A DNA stretch of 23,565 nt from Paulinella micropora (lineage: Eukaryota; Cercozoa; Imbricatea; Euglyphida). The DNA lies in assembly GCA_009731375.1 (NCBI GenBank), contig BJOX01000269.1:220433-243997 (forward strand). The letters run 5' to 3'. Shown here in pieces: positions 16,832-23,565 of the stretch; positions within the stretch are counted from its first letter, which is position 1, and every line of letters starts with the position of its first letter. The notes under the pieces were generated by a model. That model was given only the letters and a program-made list of their open reading frames with translations. It searched no databases and had not been told where the DNA came from. The position numbers and the translations under genes were made by a program.

Positions 16832-17735
16832 GTGTACAATGATGTATATTGCAATGATGTCCCATGTTTATGTGGGTGGGGGTGTCACGACAATAAATCA
16901 TATGTCCCGTTGTCTTGCGAAACAAATACGGAGAAGGGTGAGAATTGTTCACAGAGTTTGGCTTGTTGTTTGGTCATGCAAAATGATGTATGTTCGCACA
17001 CCTCACGAACTCAAGAACATGATGTTGGTTGCCAAATGTCAAAAGCATTAAACCCTGTTGTCCGACCCACACATAGTGAGCATATACACGCTACTGTCTT
17101 TCACCGCATGTGTAAACATAGAGCGGTAAAGGCTATGGAAAGAATGGCTCACTATATGGGGGTGAAGATAGTAGGGGTAGGATGGCGAGAAAGGATTATG
17201 AAGTGTGAGTACTGCTTAAGGAATAAAATAAAGAAAGCACCACATTTCCACAAAAGCCATCACATTGTTGAACGTCGTTCCGGGGTTCATATTTCCATGG
17301 ACACACAAGGATGGTGGAATACGATATCATGGGATGATAAGCGATACAAATTTACGGTCAAATGTCTCGCTTCAAATTTCGAGCTCGACTATTATTTACG
17401 TCATAAGAATGAATTCTTTCCGTGTTTTATTAAGGCCGTTGCTTTCTTTGAAAGACATACAAACCGGAAAGTCAAATTTATTACCTGTGACCAATTATAT
17501 GGTCGATATGATACCTTTCAGGAGTGGGTTAATGTTAATCAGCCTATCTTGATTGAGGCTCCAACCGCCGAGAAACAGGCAGTCTCAAAGATAGAGAGGT
17601 CCCATCAAACCAACGGTGGGCCTGCTAGGGCGATGCTTAGTGATGCTGAGCTCCCTCCCAAGTTCTGGACGGAGATGGAAAAAAACGCCACTTATATTAA
17701 CAACCTCCTCCCGATAGCCAAGGGCCCTTCAAGGG
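16832..17735 (+). pseudogene. pol: Element 2 integrase segment
   Basis: The zinc finger is FHRMCKH (His codons 17102 and 17117) and CEYC (17204 and 17213). The core triad is Asp in ISMDTQGWW (17300), Asp in ITCDQLY (17489) and Glu in SKIERSH (17594), again D-x34-E. Residues ARAMLSDAELPPKFWTE match the copia integrase C-terminal signature. Coding similarity fails at about 17735, where the matching frame shifts; a TAA at 17773 follows in that new frame. No ATG suits the beginning, and stops at 16790 and 16814 separate it from Gag. Confidence 0.85.
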
Positions 17736-18413
17736 TAAGTACCCTTTCGAAGTCATTCACCGCCGGAAACCATAATTGCATCACCTTCGCCCCACTGGTT
17801 GCGTTGCAGTGATGAAGGTTAAGGCTCGGTGGGGAAAGGCGAGAGAGGAAAGAAAAGTTATCTTTTTGGGTTACGAACGTAATACCGGGTACTATCGTGT
17901 CTATGATCCTGTTGCGCGTGTAATACACGGTAATGTCCGGGATGCAATGTTCGATGTATGGAAACTGGGTCGACGAGAGGCTTCCAAAAACCTCGAAGGA
18001 GCAGCAGATGAGGGTATGTTTTCGGTCGGATGGAAATCGGCCACACCCTCTGCTGTTCTGCCCCCAGTCGACACACCACCCAAAGAGAATGTTGGCTTTG
18101 AAGTACCAGAAACTAGTGCATCTACCCCACCTGCCGTAGCTGCTACTAGTAATAGTGAAAGTACTGAGAATGCCCCCATTACATCTAGGACATCTCAGAA
18201 AGGACCTGAAAGTGATGATGACTCGGTGATCGTTGCAAGCGATAGTGACGAAAACGATGCCACAAGTCAGGATTTCAGTAATCTCCCTGAGCTTATTCCC
18301 CCTACCCCGTCTTCACGGAATGTAGGAAGCATGAGTCAGGGGGAGAAAGGTGTCAAAGTAGTGGGAAAGAGGGTGAGAAAACCCAAACTTAAAGTCATCT
18401 TGTCTGGGAAGAT
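17736..18413 (+). pseudogene. pol: Element 2 integrase C-terminal region and linker
   Basis: The frame begins KYPFEVIHRRKP, has TAA at 17773, then continues HHLRPTGCVAVMKVKARWGK and VIFLGYERNTGYYRVYD. This matches element 1 HLKPIGCMGVLH and VMLVGYDLFRELYRVWD. After it comes a Ser/Pro/acidic linker ending GKRVRKPKL, like GKRQRK in element 1. The frame then changes just before the SH3-like module. Confidence 0.8.
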
Positions 18414-18881
18414 GTTGTTCAGATCCCGGCACGGGCTTTCGGGGAAGAGTGGGCTAAATCCATTTATGGAGATAAGTGGGATTCCACTTTACGGATGGGA
18501 GTTACTCTTGACCCGACTGCCCCGGTTGTCAGAAGAAAAAAGCGATTCCCAGCCCACAACGTTAAGTTTGATGATGGTGTTGAGGAAAAAATAATAGATT
18601 CTGATATCATAAAGTACGAGATTTCTGGGGGAGCAGCCCCCCCTTCTCTTGTACCGCAGGCTATTATCGAACCGCCACTCCACGACCCCAATGTAACCAG
18701 TGAATTCGGCCATGCCAAGGGGGAGAGAGTTAGGATAGCTGCGGAAAAGGACAAACATCCCCCAGGATGGAGATCTCATGAGCAAGGAAACATTTCTCAG
18801 GAGAACATAATCCCCGGAAATAAACATATCTCTGTCTGTGCGAAAGAAGAGAGAATCAATTATTGTCTGGTCACCGACTAA
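18414..18881 (+). pseudogene. pol: Element 2 SH3-like module and break into the RT region
   Basis: The frame opens with VVQIPARAFGEEWAKSIYGD, then KWDSTLRMGV, HNVKFDDGVEEKI and DSDIIKYE. It is unmistakably homologous to element 1 9299-9523. After about 18630 the similarity to element 1 stops. The remaining residues to TAG/TAA at 18881 do not resemble RT. A short ENIIPG word near 18800 recalls a linker word of element 1. Confidence 0.75.
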
Positions 18882-18954
18882 TTCCGGAATTTCCCGTCGT
18901 GCAAAAGCCGAAAGATAGGAGACAGGCGAGAGACAGAAGTTAGACAGCAAGAGA

Positions 18955-20045
18955 AGCTCGGTTTCAGGTGCAAAAACTTAGGGAAGGCCACGGAATTCAA
19001 AAACATCCAGATTGTCCAATCTGCAAAAGGGATTTTACCGCATCAACGAAAATATGAGCTTCTCATTCTAGGTGAGTTAGATTATATGAAGAAGGTGCCT
19101 GCTAAAACCCCCTTCACCTCGGAGAACCCTGCCCCCCTGAAGGTTGGTCACCGTCTGCTCAAATACGATCTTAAATGTTTGATCGGCATGCTTATCTTTC
19201 TTGCTGTTCACACTCGCCCTCTCTTGATCTGTCCTTTGAGTATAGCTGCAAAACAACAAGTCCCATCTCCTGAAATATCTTATGCCATGGTTCACCGTAT
19301 GTTTCTATGGTTGCTGACCCCGAGAGCCCTATATTTCAAACGGGGTGATAGGAGGTTGGTCAAGATGTTGACCGAAGGGTTATTTGTCCCCAAGCCCCCT
19401 AAATCATGGAAACCGGCCGAAGGACCATCGGCCCCCGAAAGAGCACTTGAGCTTTACTCGTGTGAAGCCACAGAATTCAATGCGTTCAGCGTCCCCGTTA
19501 TTGCCAATGTCGAAAAGCTGATAGACGAGCATCCCCTTGTGGGATACGTCGACTCAGACTTTGCTGGAGAAAAAGTTACGAGGAAATCCCGTTTCGGGTA
19601 TATCTTTCTCTTCAACGGGGCACCGGTAGCTTGGTTTTCTAAATTTCAGACTGTCATAGCCCAATCTACCCTTGAATCGGAGACAGTATCAGCTAACGAA
19701 GCAGTAAGGGAATTGCATGCATTGAGACAGTCCCTCCGTGACATCGGTTTGCCCATAAGAGGTTTCACCCCTTTGTTCGAAGACAATGAGGGAACCATCA
19801 TCCTCTCAGAAAGGGGGTTAGGGGAGTCAAGAACCAAACATATCGATGTCAGGTACCACCTGCTCGAGAAGTTGGTTAAGAAGGGAGTTGTCAAGTTGTT
19901 CCGGGTACCGACGGAGGACAACATCGCGGATTTATGTATCAAAATAAATTTCACATGCAAAAAATTCAATTACCTGGCTGACCAAATCTGGGTGAAGTTG
20001 GTGAAAGAATTTCTCGCAAAGTTTGGAGTTAAAATCGCGTTGTAA
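18955..20045 (+). pseudogene. pol: Element 2 RT end and RNase H
   Basis: Similarity resumes with EKLGFRCKNLGKATEFKNIQ, corresponding to EKHFPLKRLGIAREFKGIE near the end of element 1 RT, then HQRKYELLIL. RT motifs before this, including the palm Asp and VDD, are absent. RNase H keeps Asp in YVDSDFAG (19551), Glu in LESETVSA (19680), Asp in FEDNEGT (19782) and Asp in IADLCIK (19929), plus RTKHIDVRYH. The frame ends at TAA 20043-20045. The first ATG is at 19086, but similarity extends upstream of it. Confidence 0.88.
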
Positions 20046-21143
20046 GTACCGGGTATTTCCCGCATAAATATTCGCGCTATGATCATTTATAATTATATCA
20101 TCAGAAGCGGATCGTATCAATTCTCGTATATTATATTTCTCGCATACTGTACATTGAGGGGAGTGATATAGGTGACTTGAGCACGAGCGTGAGATTTAAC
20201 GCGCACCCAGTGACGTCATACCTCCTTACAGGAGAAGAGGCAAGACGTGCCTGGACTTCCACCTTTCTCTCCCCTCCCCCCCCCGTTAAGATGTAATAAT
20301 CATTTAGTTGCATAACTTTACTAAGTCGAGGGGGAGGGTGAGAAGCGCCCGCGTTGGATCGCCGGCGGCAAAGGCTGATTCTGGCCCCGACAACTTAGCT
20401 ATATAACTACTAAGTATGTGCGTGTTCCCGTGCTGGCGTAAGCTCGGGAACACGCACTACCTCCAAGTTCGTATTGCTCAATGTTGAGAACCATTTGTAA
20501 TTACATTATATATATAAAAATCGATAAGAAGCCAACTTGGGGGTGGAGTGGTAGACGAAGGGCGATTGATCACACTACATGTCTTCATAGGCCCCGGCCA
20601 TCTACCCGACCCCCAGACCCGCTGATAATTACAGATATTTGTATTTGTGGCATATATTATATTACTTTTATTACTTTTATATACCCCCTTACGGGAAGCG
20701 CTTCCAAATTTTAGTTTTCATACTATGATCATATGTGAATATATATCATATGTGCAAATATATATTTTCATATATTTATCACACATTTATGTTATTACTT
20801 CTTTTGAAGATATTATCCTATCTCTGTATTCTTATATGATACATATGTATGTGGTTTTCGCATGTTTCTCTTACTCATTTGCGAGATAGGGAGAGTAGGG
20901 AGTTAAATCCTCTTCTTGTTGGGTAGGCCCGAATATACCACAGGCCCGGTCCCTTGCACATACTCTAGTCGCTCGCTGTGGATAGGAGGGTAGCCAACCC
21001 CAACATTACTTCTCGGAGAGAGTGAGGGTAAGAGAATATGTTTTGAGTTTGTGTTTTCTAATGTTCACAAAATAGTAGTAGGAGACGTAACTTAATTAGG
21101 AACGGCAGTAACTTAATATTAATTTACTTTGTTCCAGGGGGAG
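20046..21143 (+). other. Element 2 long 3' untranslated region and polypurine tract
   Basis: About 1.1 kb of non-coding DNA. It holds a perfect 13-bp hairpin at 20418-20457, a second imperfect stem pairing about 20537-20556 with 20601-20616, and the conserved TACCCCCTTACGGGAAGCGC motif (20682-20701). The polypurine tract AGGGGGAG (21136-21143) abuts the LTR. The open frames near 20481-20889 are AT-rich and show no protein family. Confidence 0.75.
20418..20457. repeat. Perfect inverted repeat, hairpin
   Basis: Arms GTGCGTGTTCCCG and CGGGAACACGCAC (13 bp each, perfect) enclose 14 bases, within which GCT and AGC could pair further. GC content is well above its AT-rich surroundings. It could form an RNA stem-loop in the element 2 transcript. 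Confidence 0.9.
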
Positions 21144-21334
21144 TGTTGGAACTGATAATTAATAAATAGTTATGGACCGGCCGTATCGGAGTAACGGTGT
21201 CGTTAGAGCCATTACTTATGATCCGGCCAGTCAAGTTACGTGGCGCGTCTGTTGGCGCATTTTCTCATTAAAGTTGTTGGTAGTGTGTTGAAAGTGCTAT
21301 GATAGATTTCTTTATCAATAACAGTAGTCTAACA
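21144..21334 (+). repeat. Element 2 right LTR
   Basis: The 191-bp copy starts TGTTGGAAC and ends TCTAACA. ATTAAA at 21267-21272 is followed by GT-rich sequence, as in the left copy. Compared with the left LTR it has about a dozen substitutions, a one-base insertion and a deletion of about six bases near 21297. Confidence 0.92.
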
Positions 21335-21691
21335 TGTTTATATTATATATATATATATCAATAATTTTCTTTGATTTTCACTTAAAGAGTTTTAACTGAG
21401 TTTAAGTTTTAAGTTGTTTTGATTTTCAAAAATATTGTATTTAATAAAGCATTGATATTAATATTAATATAAATATTAAATAATATTATAAATAGACTTA
21501 TCAATCAATTGGCCATTGATCCTGTCGGACATGTGCCTCCATTGGTAGCACGGGGCCGTTCGGTAATATTATTAATAATACTCCTACTTATTTAATTTAT
21601 TCATATTATTAATAATATATTATTCTTAACCCTTAACACGGAAATCCACAATTGTGGTTTAAAACCAAATTTGTGGATCTCGTGGGTTGGG
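21335..21691. other. AT-rich flank with 35-bp imperfect palindrome
   Basis: TA-rich DNA right of element 2. At 21644-21678 an inverted repeat with 17-bp arms (15 of 17 matching) starts ATCCACAATTGTGG, itself holding the perfect palindrome CCACAATTGTGG. No gene is recognised in this interval. Confidence 0.6.
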
Positions 21692-21892
21692 TTAGGGTAG
21701 ATCACTGCCACATTTGAGAAATGCATCTTTCACCATATCCTCGAGAATTGTACTAATTTCGTAAGCATATTCTTCTAGCTGGTAGTAAAATACTTGAAGA
21801 TGTTCAGTGATACCGTCATAGACGGGTGCGTGAGATAAAAACTGTTTCCAGTTTGTGTATTGCTGTGATGAACCATTTTCCCAACTGCTCAT
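21692..21892 (-). CDS. Candidate host first exon, unknown protein
   Basis: A 66-residue minus-strand frame starts MSSWENGSSQQYTNWKQF and reads as ordinary globular protein, with SHAPVYDGITEHLQVFYYQL followed by a helical acidic stretch. Composition and residue mix are unlike the repeat-driven frames around it. The ATG has G at -3, and a possible GT donor lies within the last codons. I do not recognise the family. It may be the 5' exon of a host gene running leftwards, or a chance frame. Confidence 0.35.
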   Translation of the reverse strand: MSSWENGSSQQYTNWKQFLSHAPVYDGITEHLQVFYYQLEEYAYEISTILEDMVKDAFLKCGSDLP

Positions 21893-22853
21893 GACCGATG
21901 ATTAACTATAAACCGATCACTCACGGACCTTACCCTACCTTTCACTTGCGGTTTGCCGGGAGACTTCGTTAAAAGCCAGGTTGCTCACAGCCACTTTAAT
22001 CCGAAGGCATTAACTCAGAACTGAACTGCAAGAGAGCTAACTATTCTAAGTGCGTGACTAACAGTAACTGAAACTCAATGTTATGGTTCGGTGCACAATG
22101 GTAAAGTGTAACGTGCACATTTGACTTGAATTATCCATTACGGTTACTCGTAATTATGACTTAGTAAAATATTACTGCGCACAGAAGTTAATCATAATTA
22201 CGACTTAAATAGTAACTTAAAGTCTGTCCAACCTTTCAATTGTAAAAACGTTACAATGTTGTTAACTTTTCATGTTAATTGTTGCAGCTGAATGATCATG
22301 AATGCTTGATCGTGAAAATTAACATGAAGAAGACAAGCAAACTATAAAAATTCAAATATGGCATATTTCTTCTTTTTTTTAAAACAGCATCCATGTTCGA
22401 TTGAGTCTTGCAGACAAAAAATATAACATACTTCATTTCATGCAACTGACACAGAAAATTTAAGTCTGGGAATTCGAATCTTACATTCTTTTTCTATCGC
22501 TTCGTCTGTGTCTTTGTAGTTCCTGAAGAAAACCTTGCTTTTTAGATTTAAAGACACAACATTTAATTTTGTTCATCTCGAAAGCAGAAAGATGTTAAAA
22601 ACAAACAGAAAGATGAATCTAAAGAAGGATGGAAGCTGAAAGCGACCCTAGAAAAGTAACGTTTTGTAGGAAGAAGAAAAATGAAGACAACGTTAACGTC
22701 AGTCCCTGCAAAGCGTGCATCGTTCAGTCATGCATGAAATGAGAACAGTGCATGACGTGTCAGAATTGAAACTGCCTTCTCACAAATGGTCGTGTGCCAG
22801 CAGCTCATTCAATGATGGAATTACACTGATGACCTTGCGTTTTGATTTTTAGT
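21893..22853. other. Unique interval, no gene recognised
   Basis: Mixed AT-rich DNA without long frames. A short inverted pair lies near 22270-22325 (CATGTTAATTG and AATTAACATG, about 40 bases apart). If the two candidate exons belong to one minus-strand gene, this could be intron or 5' flank. Confidence 0.5.
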
Positions 22854-23016
22854 GTTCACTAACTAGGATGACTACGTTAAACAGGATGATGGCTTGTTCG
22901 CGGAGGGTTTCTTCTGCTTGGAAGAGTGTCATGACGAATTGCATGTACTTGTAAACCAAGCAGCACTCGCTCTTCCCGCTGCTACCCAGTAATGCACATG
23001 TAATTGGATTCGGGCA
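22854..23016 (-). CDS. Candidate host internal exon, unknown protein
   Basis: On the minus strand an AG acceptor (AAAAACAG) precedes CPNPITCALLGSSGKSECCL, followed by VYKYMQFVMTLFQAEETLRE. A possible donor CTA|GTTAGT ends it. GC content rises relative to the AT-rich sides, as expected for an exon. The residues look coding, but I cannot name the family. GSSGKS resembles a phosphate-binding loop but does not fit the Walker A spacing. Boundaries are estimates. Confidence 0.35.
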
Positions 23017-23339
23017 CTGTTTTTGAAATATGTTATATTTTTTGAAAGTACTTTTTTCATTAATTACAGATTGATCCTTTTGTTCCATTGTTTTAATTTT
23101 GCCTGAACGTTTTCGTTGCTCCGGACCGGTTCAAAATTTTCCTTCTCGTTTCCACCGGTACTTGTAGTGTGTTTGAAGACATCAGTTCCGGAAAATATAT
23201 ATGTCATAAAAATCACCTGCTCGAGCCAAAATTGCAATCTTAAGGCTATAGCTAGCGCTGCACTATTATCGATATCGATATCTAAAAAACTCCTTTCACT
23301 ATATCGATGGCTAAAACTCCTTTCACTATATAGTTTCAA
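23017..23339. other. Unique interval, no gene recognised
   Basis: AT-rich sequence with a near-duplicate of about 20 bases, AAACTCCTTTCACTATAT, at about 23287 and 23314, and a local ATCGATATCGATAT palindromic run near 23267. No coding sequence can be defended. Confidence 0.5.
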
Positions 23340-23340
23340 A

Positions 23341-23393
<53 letters not shown>
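23340..23393. repeat. (ATT)n microsatellite
   Basis: About 18 perfect TAT/ATT triplets. Frames reading through it as poly-Tyr are compositional artefacts. Confidence 0.97.
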
Positions 23394-23565
23394 GGGAGTA
23401 CATAGGCCTTCGGTCCCTTTCCATGGGCTGATTGGTATAAAGCTCCTAGAGTAATGTTCTATGCCGTCACTTCCTTTATTCCACCGATTGGTGTGGAGAC
23501 TTTCCTTATGGAATGGAGGACTGGATGCACATGGCCTTTTGGCTCAGCAATTGGCAGGAGATACA

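Larger units (their letters stand above)
12427..21334 (+). mobile_element. Element 2: degenerate Ty1/copia-type LTR retrotransposon
   Basis: LTRs with TG...CA ends lie at 12427-12622 and 21144-21334. Between them are remnants of Gag with two zinc knuckles, protease, integrase, the SH3-like module, the end of RT, and RNase H. The order and modules match element 1, but protein identity is low, so this is a separate family of the same lineage. The LTRs differ at about a dozen sites plus indels (roughly 6%), which makes it much older than element 1. It has several frame changes, in-frame stops, a 225-N gap and a missing RT core, so it could move only with enzymes from another copy. The flanks TTTTT and TGTTT match at four of five bases and may be an eroded target duplication. 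Confidence 0.92.

Noticed and set aside
17731-17760. GGTAAGT resembling a splice donor in element 2 integrase
   Set aside because: The protein matches element 1 directly across this point after a frame change, so an indel explains it better than an intron.
20481-20889. Small frames in the element 2 3' region (77 and 80 codons)
   Set aside because: They are AT-driven Ile/Tyr/Leu-rich sequence without homology, lying in a region that is non-coding in both elements.
22960-22995. Walker A motif in the candidate exon (GSSGKS)
   Set aside because: The spacing does not fit G-x4-G-K-S/T and there is no other nucleotide-binding motif.

Overview
The window reads as eukaryotic, probably animal, repeat-dominated DNA. 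It carries dense tetra-, tri- and dinucleotide arrays, C-homopolymers next to N gaps, two LTR retrotransposons of the Ty1/copia order (Pseudoviridae-like: protease-integrase-RT-RNase H) and a few short intron-flanked candidate exons, but no operon-like gene packing. The microsatellite density and the copia type would fit a marine invertebrate such as a decapod crustacean. That is only an impression; nothing here fixes the taxon.

Layout. 1-3612: compound microsatellites (ATCT/CTAC, CT, CA, poly-C with a 56-N gap, CATA, TAC) separated by short unique stretches. 3613-4389: unique DNA ending in a small palindromic TTCAAC/GTTGAA array. 4390-12089: element 1, a young, nearly complete copia element with about 311-bp LTRs, a 5-bp ATATA target duplication, about 1% LTR divergence, a 998-aa Gag-protease frame and a long Pol frame. 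12090-12421: DNA with a larger foldback array of the same 18-bp unit family. 12427-21334: element 2, an older relative (LTRs of 196 and 191 bp, roughly 6% diverged) whose gag and pol are broken by frame changes and stops and which has lost the core of RT. 21335-23565: AT-rich flank with two weak minus-strand candidate host exons and an (ATT)n array.

The most interesting content is the shared architecture of the two elements. Their proteins are quite different, yet both have (i) the protease at the end of the Gag frame and not in Pol, (ii) a second Cys/His module between the nucleocapsid knuckle and the protease with the pattern C-x9-C-x(13-15)-[C/Y]-A-x(11-12)-[FY]-C-x2-H, (iii) a conserved VPARA(F/W)G...W module between integrase and RT that looks like an SH3/Tudor-type fold, (iv) an integrase with D-x34-E spacing, (v) a primer site resembling the internal, half-tRNA-Met type used by Drosophila copia, and (vi) a conserved GGAAGCGCTT palindrome in the 3' untranslated region. 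In element 1 the Gag start codon lies inside the primer-binding site. Together these suggest a distinct copia lineage. Element 1 carries a protease active-site Asp-to-Tyr change and a one-base frame break in integrase, so this copy is probably not autonomous.
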